Of a DNA stretch of 11,879 bases, positions 1-8,144 are shown piece after piece. The notes under the pieces are model-generated. The model saw nothing but the letters and a program-made list of their open reading frames with translations. It searched no databases and was not told the origin of the DNA. The DNA is from JBGOUV01 sp041477815 (GTDB lineage: Bacteria > Acidobacteriota > Terriglobia > Bryobacterales > JACQDG01). Made by a program: the position numbers and the translations under genes. The stretch is from contig JBGOUV010000214.1 of NCBI GenBank assembly GCA_041477815.1, forward strand, positions 1-11,879, given 5' to 3'. Within the stretch, counting starts at the first letter, position 1. Each line of letters opens with the position of its first letter.

Positions 1-217
1 CATCAGTCTCACCATCGCTTCGCTCGAAGCCGACCGGCTGGGCGTGGCCCTTATCCCTCACACCTGCCAGGCGACGAATCTCTCCGCCCGCCACCCCGGC
101 GACCGCCTGAACCTGGAGTGCGACATCCTCGCCAAGCACGTTGAAAAACTCGTGCAGGCCATGAATCTGGCCCCGGCCGGCCTCCAAGTGGACCGGCTGC
201 GCGAGCAGGGCTTCTAG
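1..217 (+). CDS. ribE: Riboflavin synthase (alpha subunit), C-terminal fragment
   Basis: The gene is cut by the left edge; its last 71 codons are visible in frame from base 2, ending in TAG at 215-217. Riboflavin synthase dismutates two 6,7-dimethyl-8-ribityllumazine molecules into riboflavin and a pyrimidine, the last step of riboflavin synthesis in the cytosol. The fragment reads as the end of the second lumazine-binding barrel: ISLTIASLEADRLGVALIPH, then a PGDRLNLECDILAKHVEKL stretch that closely matches the family's PGDxVNLExDxxAKYVERL segment. The family is normally about 200 residues, so roughly two thirds lies outside the window. It converges on the enolase gene with 35 bases between stops. 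A weak GGCCT/GGGCC pairing (228-232 with 249-253) followed by a T-rich run could end its transcript, but I do not regard that as a clear terminator. Family assignment is confident; the N-terminus cannot be judged. Confidence 0.9.
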   Translation, partial: ISLTIASLEADRLGVALIPHTCQATNLSARHPGDRLNLECDILAKHVEKLVQAMNLAPAGLQVDRLREQGF

Positions 218-252
218 TCCGGACCGCGGCCTGGAAGGGCGTGAGGAGGGGC

Positions 253-1565
<1,313 letters not shown>

Positions 1566-1569
<4 letters not shown>

Positions 1570-2813
1570 GAATGCGCCCCTACCAAAGCGCCCTGTGGCT
1601 GCGGCGCGTGATCCACCACCACGATGCCGCTGTCGGTCACCACAAATCCGTTGCTGCGGTCCTGCTCGGGATCGCATCCGATCTCCGTGTATTCCGGCAG
1701 GCTCACACCGCGGTCGATGATGGCCCGCCGGAGGCGGCTGTGCCGTCCCACCGTCACGTGGGGAAACAGGATGGCATGCTCAATCTCACAGTAGCTGTGC
1801 ACGCGCACCCCCGGCGACAGCACGCTGGCGATTACCCGTCCGCCGCTGACGATGCACCCCTGCGACACGATGGAGTCGATGGCCACCCCCATCCGCCGCC
1901 CCTCGTCGGCAAAGACGAACTTGGCCGGCGGATACTGCTCCATGAGAGTCCGGATCGGCCAGGCCGCGTCGTAGAGGTTGAACACCGGCGACACGGCGAT
2001 CAGGTCCATGTTGGCCTCGAAGAAGGCGTCGATGGTCCCCACGTCGCGCCAGTACTTAACTTCTTTGCGGTTCTCGTCCATGAAGTCGTAGGCCACCACT
2101 CGCGCCTCCCGCACCAGCCGGGGCAGGATGTCGTGGCCGAAGTCGTGGGCGGACTCGGGATCTTCGGCGTCGCGCCGCAGCGCCTCCGCCAGCACCTCGG
2201 TCGAGAACAGGTACACCCCCATGGAGGCGCTGCACATGGCCGGGTTGAACCGCGACGGAATGGGCGAGTCGTGCTGCGGCTTTTCCTCGAATCCCACGAT
2301 GCGGTTGTCGGGATCGATTTCGACGATCCCGAAGCGTGACGCCTCCGCCGGCGCCACCTGGATCGTCGCCACCGTCACCTCGGCGCGGGTACGACGGTGC
2401 CACTCCATCATGTGGGCGTAGTTCATCTTGTAGACGTGGTCCCCGGCGAGGACCAGCGTATACGGCGCCTGCTCCTCCAGGATACTGGTCAGGTTCTGAA
2501 AGGTGGCGTCCGCGGTCCCCAGGTACCAGTTCTCGCTCACCCGTTTCATCGGGTGCAGCGTCTCGATGAACTCGCCCATCTCCGGGGACAGAATATTCCA
2601 CCCCTGCCGGAGGTGCCGGTTCAGGCTGAGAGCCTTGTACTGGGTGAGGATATAGATTTTTCGCAGGCCGGAGTTGATACAGTTGGAGAGGGTGATGTCG
2701 ATGATCCGGTAAATGCCCCCGAAGTAGACCGCCGGCTTGGCCCGATCGCGGGTCAGGGGCCACAGGCGCTCGCCCGCGCCTCCCGCCAGAAGAATGGTAA
2801 CGACGTCCCGCAT
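1566..2813 (-). CDS. glgC: Glucose-1-phosphate adenylyltransferase (ADP-glucose pyrophosphorylase)
   Basis: GlgC makes ADP-glucose from ATP and glucose-1-phosphate, the committed step of bacterial glycogen synthesis in the cytosol. The 415-residue protein is full length for the family (about 400-430). It has the nucleotide-binding loop LLAGGAGERLWPLT with RAKPAV (Lys26), the FGGIYRIIDITLSNCINSG block, WYLGTADA (96-103), the catalytic Asp125 in AGDHVYKMNY, the FEEKP and MGVYLF sugar-phosphate segments, and YWRDVGTIDAFFEANMDL. The C-terminal third is the expected left-handed beta-helix. The start is ATG at 2811-2813. An AAAGGA lies 11 bases upstream, which is a longish spacing. An extended -10-like TGCTATAAA (minus strand, 2828-2836) overlaps that AAAGGA, so both cannot be used as drawn. 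The gene heads a glgC-eno pair joined by a 4-base GTGA overlap and is divergent from rpsU. Confidence 0.95.
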
Positions 2814-2846
2814 GGGCTCAAAAATCCTTTATAGCAGATTCCCCAC

Positions 2847-2875
2847 TGGATAATTGGGACCAAGTGCGGTACAAT
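2847..2875 (+). promoter_or_regulatory. Putative sigma-70-type promoter for rpsU
   Basis: TGGATA (2847-2852, 4 of 6 to TTGACA) and TACAAT (2870-2875, 5 of 6 to TATAAT) are separated by exactly 17 bases, upstream of rpsU. Transcription would start near 2882, giving a leader of about 30 bases. The -10 lies in the centre of the inverted repeat at 2856-2888. The elements are read directly; use in the cell is inferred. Confidence 0.6.
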
Positions 2876-2888
2876 TCTCCTTGGTCCC
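2856..2888. promoter_or_regulatory. Perfect 9-bp inverted repeat (operator-like) in the glgC/rpsU divergent region
   Basis: GGGACCAAG (2856-2864) is repeated as its exact reverse complement CTTGGTCCC (2880-2888), with 15 bases between the arms and 24 bases from arm centre to arm centre. The loop holds the rpsU -10 box TACAAT, so a dimeric regulator bound here would cover the core promoter and also lie upstream of glgC. If transcribed from farther upstream it would instead form a 9-bp RNA hairpin. There is no T run, so a terminator is unlikely. Confidence 0.6.
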
Positions 2889-2894
2889 TACCTA

Positions 2895-2905
2895 GGGGGG
2901 AGGTG
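2895..2905 (+). promoter_or_regulatory. Strong ribosome binding site deciding the TTG start of rpsU
   Basis: GGGGGGAGGTG contains GGAGGT at 2899-2904, nine bases before TTG at 2914. It supports the TTG start. Just upstream, UCCC (2885-2888) can pair with GGGA (2898-2901) and would partly hide the site in the mRNA. This pairing is short and its role is speculative. Confidence 0.75.
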
Positions 2906-2913
2906 TACTCTAT

Positions 2914-3111
2914 TTGGCTGAAGTCAGGCTGCAAGATGGCGAGTCGCTCGAAAACGCGCTTCGCCGGTTCAAGCGGAAGGTGCAGCAGGAAGATATTATT
3001 AAGGAAGTAAAGCGTCACTCCTTCTACTTGAAGCCGGGCGAAAAGAAGCGGCTGAAGCAGGCGCTCGCCCGCAAGCGTAACCGCAAAAAGTCCCGCCGCG
3101 AAGTAGAGTAG
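2914..3111 (+). CDS. rpsU: 30S ribosomal protein S21
   Basis: S21 is a small basic protein of the 30S subunit that aids the early steps of mRNA binding in bacteria that have it. The 65-residue product has the family core: a ESLENALRRFKRKVQQ helix, then HSFYLKPGEKKRLKQ, and a lysine/arginine-rich end (ALARKRNRKKSRREVE). The length is normal. The start is TTG, chosen because residues from AEVRL onward match where the family begins and because a strong GGAGGT sits nine bases upstream. It is the first gene of a plus-strand run with a zinc-ribbon protein (46 bases downstream) and mtaB, so a shared transcript is likely. It is not next to dnaG and rpoD here, unlike the classic enterobacterial arrangement. 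Confidence 0.95.
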   Translation: MAEVRLQDGESLENALRRFKRKVQQEDIIKEVKRHSFYLKPGEKKRLKQALARKRNRKKSRREVE

Positions 3112-3157
3112 TACCTAACGGCATACGGCCTCTTTGGAAAGCATAGGTGGCGGGGCC

Positions 3158-3463
3158 ATGCCAGACTTTACGGATAGAATTCTGAAGTGTACGGATTGTG
3201 GAGCGGAGTTCGTCTTCACGGCGGGGGAACAACACTTCTTCCACGACAAGAACTTTAGGAACGAGCCCAAGCGCTGTAAGGCCTGCAAGGCCAAGAAGGG
3301 CCACAGCCGGGGCGGGCCGAAGGCGGAGACCGTGGCCGTATGCTCGCAGTGCGGCAAGAGCACGACGGTTCCCTTCCGGCCTACCCAGGGACGGCCCGTA
3401 TACTGTCGCGAGTGTTTTCTGGAGCGACGGGGCACGGCCGCCGCCGGGGCCGCCGGAGAATAG
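3158..3463 (+). CDS. Double zinc-ribbon protein (CxxC-x17-CxxC type), function unknown
   Basis: The 101-residue cytosolic protein has two four-cysteine zinc sites. The N-terminal one uses C11/C14 and C40/C43 around a EFVFTAGEQHFF segment, then NEPKRC, and resembles the probable zinc-ribbon domain found in many environmental bacteria. The C-terminal one is C62-x2-C65-x17-C83-x2-C86, with VPFRPTQGRPVYC between the pairs, matching the small CxxC-x17-CxxC domain. The linker is glycine/lysine rich and the tail is alanine/glycine rich. ATG at 3158 is preferred, with AGGTGG seven bases upstream, over an in-frame TTG at 3134. The stop abuts the GTG start of mtaB with no gap, and rpsU is just upstream. 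That context suggests, without proving, a role linked to ribosomes or RNA. No enzyme motif is visible. Confidence 0.85.
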   Translation: MPDFTDRILKCTDCGAEFVFTAGEQHFFHDKNFRNEPKRCKACKAKKGHSRGGPKAETVAVCSQCGKSTTVPFRPTQGRPVYCRECFLERRGTAAAGAAGE

Positions 3464-4774
3464 GTGGCGTCGGGCAGCTTCTACGTCCAGAACTTGGGAT
3501 GCCGGGCGAACCAGGCGGATGGCGCGGCCCTGGAGTTGTCGTTGCGCGCCCGGGGTCTGGTCCCAACCGGCTCCCGCGACGCGGCCGACCTGGTGGTGCT
3601 CAACACCTGCACCGTGACCGCCACCGCCGACCAGGACGCCCGCCAAGCCATTTCTCGCGTCCACCGCGATAACCCGGCGGCCCGCATCCTGGTCACCGGC
3701 TGCTACGCCCAGCGCGCCCCCCAGGACCTGGCCACGCTGCCCGGCGTCACCTGGGTGGTCGGCAATTCTCACAAGCTGCAAATCCCCGACCTGGTGCGGA
3801 TTGAGCCACCATCCCTGCCTTTCCACGGCCAGATCTGGGTGGGCGACCTCTCGGCCCAGACCCAGTTCCTCTCCGCACCCGTAGAGGACTCCGCCCGCGA
3901 CCGCACCCGCCCCATCCTCAAGATCCAGGACGGCTGCAACAACCGCTGCTCGTTCTGTATCATCCCCTCCGTCCGAGGGCGCAGCCGCAGCGCCCCGGCC
4001 GATGACGTGGCAGCGCAGATTGGCGCCCTGGTCCCCCGCTACCGCGAGGTAGTCCTCAGCGGTATCAACCTGGGCCGCTGGGGCCGCGACCTCCCCGGAC
4101 GTCCCCGTCTGGCGTGGCTGCTCCGCCGCCTCCTCGCCGAAACCGGCCTCGAGCGCCTCCGCCTCAGCTCCATCGAGCCCCTGGACTGGACCGACGAGCT
4201 GCTGGACCTGCTGGCCTCCCAGCCTCGCATCGCCCGCCACGTTCACGCCCCCCTGCAATCCGGCTCCGACCGCATCCTGCGCCGCATGTATCGCCGCTAC
4301 CGTACGCGCCACTACGCCGCCCGCATCAGGAAGGCGCACCGCCTTTTGCCCCAGGCGGCTTTCGGCGCCGACGTAATGGTCGGCTTCCCCGGCGAGACCG
4401 ATGCCGATTTCGAGGAAACCCGCCAATTCCTTGCGGATCTCCCCTTCACCTACCTCCACGTCTTCACCTACTCCGCCCGCCCCACTACCGTAGCCGCCGA
4501 GCTCCCCGGCCAGGTACCGGCGCCGGTGAAGCGCGAGCGCAGCGGCATCCTTCGCGAGCTGGCCGCGGAGAAGGGCCGCCGCTTCGCCGATTCCCTGATT
4601 GGCCGGACCCTTTCCGTGGTGACCCTGCAAGAACAGCATCCCGAGGGCAGAGTCGCGCTCAGCGACAACTACGTGAAGGTAGTCATCGGCGGCGACTACC
4701 TGCCTGCCAACCGCCTGGTCCAGGTGCGGGCGACCGGCCACTGTGGGGATCTCCTGGTCGCCACCCCGGTGTGA
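3464..4774 (+). CDS. mtaB: tRNA (N6-threonylcarbamoyladenosine(37)-C2)-methylthiotransferase
   Basis: This radical SAM methylthiotransferase adds a methylthio group to t6A at position 37 of ANN-decoding tRNAs, which steadies codon reading. The 436-residue protein has the three domains of the MiaB/MtaB family. The N-terminal domain binds an auxiliary iron-sulfur cluster through C13 (NLGCRANQ), C49 (NTCTVT) and C80 (TGCYAQR). The radical SAM domain has C158-x3-C162-x2-C165 in IQDGCNNRCSFCIIP. It also carries VLSGINLGRWG, SSIEP, HAPLQSGSDRILRRM and VGFPGETDADFEET. A C-terminal TRAM-like RNA-binding stretch begins near residue 380. NTCTVT and LGCxxNQ favour MtaB over MiaB or RimO. GTG at 3464 directly follows the zinc-ribbon stop, with GGAG in the preceding codons as ribosome binding site, so translation is probably coupled. 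The subfamily choice is a little less certain than the family. Confidence 0.9.
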   Translation: MASGSFYVQNLGCRANQADGAALELSLRARGLVPTGSRDAADLVVLNTCTVTATADQDARQAISRVHRDNPAARILVTGCYAQRAPQDLATLPGVTWVVGNSHKLQIPDLVRIEPPSLPFHGQIWVGDLSAQTQFLSAPVEDSARDRTRPILKIQDGCNNRCSFCIIPSVRGRSRSAPADDVAAQIGALVPRYREVVLSGINLGRWGRDLPGRPRLAWLLRRLLAETGLERLRLSSIEPLDWTDELLDLLASQPRIARHVHAPLQSGSDRILRRMYRRYRTRHYAARIRKAHRLLPQAAFGADVMVGFPGETDADFEETRQFLADLPFTYLHVFTYSARPTTVAAELPGQVPAPVKRERSGILRELAAEKGRRFADSLIGRTLSVVTLQEQHPEGRVALSDNYVKVVIGGDYLPANRLVQVRATGHCGDLLVATPV

Positions 4775-4894
4775 TCCGGCAGGGACATTTCACGCCAAGA
4801 AGAAGACGCTAATTACCGTACCGATTCGAGCTCTGCCCGAGTTCATGCGGAACCTGCAACGCGCAACCTGGGAGGAGTTAGCGATCACCCTCCA

Positions 4895-5776
4895 TTATAA
4901 CCCCCGGACCAAGTACTGCTTCATCCACTGCACCATCGCCCCCAGGTAGTCCGGCGGATTCACCGCCCCGGGGAAGTTCGGCCCGTGCGCCCCTCCCGGC
5001 ACCCGCAGCAACTTCACCGTCACCCCCGCCGCCCGCAGCGCCGCCTCCATCCCCTCCGAGTGCCGGATCGACACCGTCGTGTCCGCCTCCCCGTGCAGCA
5101 GCAGAAACGGCGGATCGTCACTGCTCACGTGGTACACCGGAGATGCCTCCCGATACATACGGTACTCTTCGGACCCTTGCGCCTGCGGGTTGAAGTTCAT
5201 GCCCAGAAAGTTCACCGCGCCGGCTCCCGACGGAATCCTCACGAAGTCACAGGGCGCCGCCCGAGCCACCACACACTGCACCTTGGCGCTTTCCCGATTC
5301 ACCGGGTCCGCATCGGCCGGATTCCCCTGGCCGTCCAACACCCCCAGCATCGAAACCAGGTGTCCGCCCGAGGAGCCCCCCACCGCCCCGATCCGGTCCG
5401 CCCGTATCCCAAACCGCGCCGCGTTATGCCGCACGAACCGCACCGCCCGCTGCACGTCCTCCACCGCCGCCGGATACCGGAACCGCGGCGCTGCTCGATG
5501 ATTCACCACGAACACCGTGAAGCCCGCCGCCACCAGGGGCTTCGCGTACATGCCCGCCTGCGACGTGTCTTTGAGCGGGGTAGCGTCGTACGCCAGCGGA
5601 GCCGTCCACCCGCTCCCGGCCACCAGCACGATCCCGTAACCGTTCGGGGTCTCCGGCCGGTCGACGTCCAGCAGCAACGCCAGCCCCGAGTACATGCCGT
5701 AGATCACGTTGGACTCGACCGCCGCCGCTCCCCACGCGGTCGACACCGCCATCCACAAAACGAAGATACGTCTCAT
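4895..5776 (-). CDS. Secreted alpha/beta hydrolase (esterase/lipase, BD-FAE-like)
   Basis: The 293-residue protein starts with a likely signal peptide (MRRIFVLWMAVSTAWGAAA), so it probably acts outside the cytoplasm. An alpha/beta-hydrolase fold follows. The nucleophile is Ser135 in GGSSGGHL, with Asp232 in LLLHGEADTTV and His264 in PGGAHGPNF. The block VNHRAAPRFRYPAAVEDVQR (residues 91-110) is typical of the carboxylesterase branch that includes feruloyl and acetylxylan esterases. Substrate cannot be read from sequence; acetyl or feruloyl groups on plant polysaccharides are a reasonable guess. The start is ATG at 5774-5776, with GGGAG eight bases upstream and the signal peptide beginning there. 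Earlier in-frame reading would run into the divergent nuclease gene. It is convergent with mtaB across 120 bases in which I see no clear terminator. Confidence 0.85.
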   Translation of the reverse strand: MRRIFVLWMAVSTAWGAAAVESNVIYGMYSGLALLLDVDRPETPNGYGIVLVAGSGWTAPLAYDATPLKDTSQAGMYAKPLVAAGFTVFVVNHRAAPRFRYPAAVEDVQRAVRFVRHNAARFGIRADRIGAVGGSSGGHLVSMLGVLDGQGNPADADPVNRESAKVQCVVARAAPCDFVRIPSGAGAVNFLGMNFNPQAQGSEEYRMYREASPVYHVSSDDPPFLLLHGEADTTVSIRHSEGMEAALRAAGVTVKLLRVPGGAHGPNFPGAVNPPDYLGAMVQWMKQYLVRGL

Positions 5777-5809
5777 TGATTTGCTCCCTGTCCGGCTCCC
5801 GCCCACCAT

Positions 5810-5818
5810 GTTATACCA
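5810..5818 (-). promoter_or_regulatory. Possible extended -10 promoter for the secreted hydrolase
   Basis: On the minus strand TGGTATAAC fits the extended -10 pattern TGnTATAAT with one mismatch. It would start transcription about 26 bases before the hydrolase ATG. The -35 region is poor (TCGTAA). The site lies in the 51-base divergent space shared with the nuclease gene. Confidence 0.35.
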
Positions 5819-5827
5819 GGTACGCGG

Positions 5828-6706
5828 ATGTCTTACGACGCCACTCTCAAGGACCTGTTCCAGAACGCCCCACAGCGTCTTCTGGAGTTGCTCACGGGCA
5901 GCCGCCCCACCGAGCTCCTCACGGTCGAATACCCCTCGGTCCGCGTGCGCCGTCCGGACCTGGTTGCCCGCTTGGCCGATCAGCGCCTTTATCACCTCGA
6001 ACTGGAAAGCCGCGCCGACTCCGACATGCCCTGGCGGATGATCGAGTACTACTTCCTGATCGCCCGCCAGTTTCAAGAACCACTTCTACAGCAGGTGCTC
6101 TACGTCGGCTCCGGGGCGCCTCCCGCGGTCTCGGGAATTGAGCACCAGAATCTCCAGTTCCGTTACCAGGTCATTGACATCCGCGACCTGGACGCCGGGG
6201 CCTTGCTCGGCAGCCCTTCCCTGGAGGACAACATCTTGGCTATCCTGTGCCACATCGAAGACTCCCGGGCGGTGATCCGCCAGATTCTGGAGCGGATCAA
6301 CAGCCTGCCCGACAACCAGGCTCGCGACGCCGTAGCCAAACTCATGCTATTATCCAGACTGAGAGGTCTGCCCCAACTGATTATCGAGGAGCAAAATCTG
6401 ATGCCCATCCCAATTGACCCCGATATCCTGGACCTCCCCATCATCCGCGATTTTGTCTTGGCCAGAGAGCGGCGGGTGGAAGCCAGAGGAGAAGCCAGAG
6501 GAGAAGCCAGAGGAGAAGCCAGAGGAGAAGCCAGAGGAGAAGCAACTTTACTGCGCTACCAGCTCGAGCGACGCTTCGGTCACCTGCCTGCTGAGGTGCT
6601 CTCCCGTCTGGCCTCGGCCGACACCGCGGCACTCGAAGCCTGGGGCCTGCGCCTTCTGGACGCCGCCACTCTCGAGGATGTCTTCCGGCCGGATCCGCAG
6701 CCCTGA
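5828..6706 (+). CDS. Rpn/PD-(D/E)XK nuclease-family protein with DUF4351-like C-terminus
   Basis: The 292-residue protein belongs to the large family of transposase-like PD-(D/E)XK proteins (Rpn, recombination-promoting nucleases) that often occur in several copies per genome without terminal repeats. The N-terminal 130 residues hold the nuclease core: YDATLKDLFQ, then RRPDLVARL (Asp44), YHLELES (Glu58, with Glu60 where Gln or Lys is usual), then PWRMIEYYFLIARQF. The middle is helical (residues 150-215). Residues 218-237 are five perfect EARG repeats encoded by a 12-bp minisatellite. The end (LLRYQLERRFGHLPAEVLSR, then a helical stretch with LEAWGLRLLDAATLEDVF) resembles DUF4351. The start is ATG with AGG seven bases upstream. 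Family members in E. coli promote RecA-independent recombination; whether this one cuts DNA is unknown. Its stop lies one base from the stop of the convergent transporter. Confidence 0.82.
   Translation: MSYDATLKDLFQNAPQRLLELLTGSRPTELLTVEYPSVRVRRPDLVARLADQRLYHLELESRADSDMPWRMIEYYFLIARQFQEPLLQQVLYVGSGAPPAVSGIEHQNLQFRYQVIDIRDLDAGALLGSPSLEDNILAILCHIEDSRAVIRQILERINSLPDNQARDAVAKLMLLSRLRGLPQLIIEEQNLMPIPIDPDILDLPIIRDFVLARERRVEARGEARGEARGEARGEARGEATLLRYQLERRFGHLPAEVLSRLASADTAALEAWGLRLLDAATLEDVFRPDPQP
6479..6543 (+). repeat. In-frame 12-bp minisatellite, five perfect copies
   Basis: The unit GAAGCCAGAGGA is repeated five times without a mismatch (6479-6538) and followed by a partial GAAGC. It is read in the nuclease gene as EARG x5. 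Because the unit is four codons long, gain or loss of copies keeps the frame. Perfect identity at third codon positions indicates recent expansion. It links the nuclease-like part to the DUF4351-like end. Confidence 0.95.
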
Positions 6707-6707
6707 C

Positions 6708-8087
6708 CTACCACACCCCTAACAGCTTCCACCACGGCAGTCCTACCCCCAGCCACACCGTAATGTGCGCCAGCGACACCACGAACCCGATCTTCCACCA
6801 GGCCGGCTGGTCCACGTATCCCGCCCCGAAGTAAATTGGCGCCGGACCGGTCGAATAGTGGGTCATGGCGGCGTTCAGAGTCGAGAAGAATCCCAAGATC
6901 AGGGCGGCCAACAGCGCCGGGGCTCCGGCCGCCACCGCCACCGCCAGAAACGGCGCGTACATCGCCGTCACGTGCGCCGTCATGCTGGCGAACCCGTAGT
7001 GGGAATAGAAATAGGCCAGTGACAATATCAGAAGTATCCACCACCAGCTCCCGCGCACGCGCCCGCCGACGGCCTGCGCGAACCACGCCGTCATGCCCAG
7101 CCGCCCCAGCCAATCGGCCATCCCGATCAGTCCCCCGAACCACATCAGCGCGTCCCAGGCCCCTCGTGTGTGGATCACGTCGTGCCACGTCATCACCTTC
7201 ATCAGCAGCATGCACGCCAATCCTAGAAAAGCGACGGTCGTCGGATCCAGCGAGTGCCACTGCCCGCTGGCCCAAAGGGCGAGGCAGCCGCCGACCACTC
7301 CCGCCAGAGCCTTCTCGGCCCGGCTCATCGGCCCCATCGCTGCGATCTGCCGCCGGGCTTCCTCCACCGCCTCCCGCGAGTCGGCGCGCTCCGGCCGGTG
7401 CAGCCGGTACACCAGCCACGTGGTCAGCGCCAGCGACAGCGCACCGGGCAGCGCCGCCGCCGCCGCCCACAATCCCCAGCCAATTTTGACGCCCGCCGTC
7501 TTCTCGGCCAACTGCGCCGCCAGCGGGTTGGTGGTGGTGGCGGTCAGAAACATCGCCGACAGAATGATGGTGGCGTGAAACTGGTTGAGCATCAGGAAAC
7601 CCCCCAGCCGCCGCCCTCCGCATACCTTGGCAATACTCGACACCACCGGGAACAGAATAGCCCCCGCCCGCGCCGTGTTGGCCGGAACCGCCGGGGCAAT
7701 TACCAGCTCCGAAAGAGTCAGCGCATACCCCAGCCCCAGCGTCCTGCGCCCAAACGCCCGGATGAACCAGAAAGCCACCCGCTTGCCGAGCCCGGTGTCC
7801 GACACCGCCTGCGAGAACAGGAAGGCCGATACGATCAGCCACACCGCCGAGTTGCTGAAGCCTCCCAGTACGGCCCCCACCGTCATGGCCCCGCTCACCA
7901 GCGCGGCCACCATCCCGAACAACACCACCGCCCCCGCCTCCGCCGCCTGCAGGATCATCCCCAGGATGGTGGCGGCGAATACCGCAAACAGCCTCCACCC
8001 CTGCGGCTGCACTCCGGCCGGCACGGGCGCCAGCGCAATCGCAAGGCCCAGCGCCACCGGCAAGAGCAAGCGATAATACCGGGACAT
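6708..8087 (-). CDS. DASS/SLC13 anion transporter (CitT/DiT1-like dicarboxylate carrier)
   Basis: The 459-residue protein is an integral inner-membrane carrier with about a dozen hydrophobic segments. It resembles the 2-oxoglutarate/malate translocators of plants and the CitT/TtdT antiporters of bacteria. Diagnostic blocks are APAVPANTARAGAILFPV, TATTTNPLAAQLAE in the first half, and STLNAAMTHYSTGPAPIYFG with AGYV in the second. Substrate is probably a C4 or C5 di- or tricarboxylate (malate, succinate, 2-oxoglutarate, citrate or tartrate); sequence alone does not decide among them, nor between exchange and cation symport. The start is ATG at 8085-8087 with only a weak TAGG upstream. Its 3' end meets the nuclease gene tail to tail with one base between stop codons. 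It is divergent from the aldo/keto reductase unit across 57 bases, so uptake of organic acids and periplasmic oxidation may be regulated together (inference). Confidence 0.88.
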   Translation of the reverse strand: MSRYYRLLLPVALGLAIALAPVPAGVQPQGWRLFAVFAATILGMILQAAEAGAVVLFGMVAALVSGAMTVGAVLGGFSNSAVWLIVSAFLFSQAVSDTGLGKRVAFWFIRAFGRRTLGLGYALTLSELVIAPAVPANTARAGAILFPVVSSIAKVCGGRRLGGFLMLNQFHATIILSAMFLTATTTNPLAAQLAEKTAGVKIGWGLWAAAAALPGALSLALTTWLVYRLHRPERADSREAVEEARRQIAAMGPMSRAEKALAGVVGGCLALWASGQWHSLDPTTVAFLGLACMLLMKVMTWHDVIHTRGAWDALMWFGGLIGMADWLGRLGMTAWFAQAVGGRVRGSWWWILLILSLAYFYSHYGFASMTAHVTAMYAPFLAVAVAAGAPALLAALILGFFSTLNAAMTHYSTGPAPIYFGAGYVDQPAWWKIGFVVSLAHITVWLGVGLPWWKLLGVW

Positions 8088-8115
8088 GAGGCCTATGGTA
8101 GCCCATCCGCCGCGC

Positions 8116-8135
8116 TACAATAACCCTCCAGGAGG
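8116..8135 (+). promoter_or_regulatory. -10 box and ribosome binding site ahead of the aldo/keto reductase
   Basis: TACAAT (8116-8121), the same -10 hexamer as at rpsU, is followed closely by AGGAGG (8130-8135), nine bases before the ATG at 8145. No convincing -35 is visible 16-18 bases upstream. The purine run is the right half of a tight palindrome CCTCCaGGAGG (8125-8135). Transcription from this -10 would leave a leader of about 15-20 bases. Confidence 0.5.
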
Positions 8136-8144
8136 CACTCAACC

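Noticed and set aside
1570..1677. N-terminal extension of enolase upstream of the GTG
   Set aside because: It would lie wholly inside glgC, does not match enolase, and the GTGA overlap gives a natural start.
2999..4741. A 580-codon open frame on the minus strand
   Set aside because: It is antisense to the zinc-ribbon gene and mtaB, which have clear family motifs. Its composition (glycine, alanine, valine, arginine rich, no domain) is what GC-rich antisense frames look like.
4775..4894. Terminator or small RNA in the convergent 120-base gap
   Set aside because: Only a 4-bp GTTC/GAAC pairing (4841-4853) and a duplicated AACCTG are visible, with no T run.
4743..4949. A 68-codon plus-strand frame between mtaB and the hydrolase
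   Set aside because: It overlaps the ends of both neighbours, has no ribosome binding site and no family resemblance. It could be a gene remnant but nothing supports that.
6479..6543. CRISPR-like array
   Set aside because: The 12-bp units are directly adjacent with no spacers and lie in frame within a coding gene.
5828..6706. Insertion sequence around the Rpn-like gene
   Set aside because: I see no terminal inverted repeats or target duplication, and the flanking genes are intact, as is usual for this non-mobile-looking family.
6580..8142. A 520-codon minus-strand frame overlapping the transporter
   Set aside because: It is a shifted frame of the DASS transporter, which shows its diagnostic motifs and membrane segments in the other frame.
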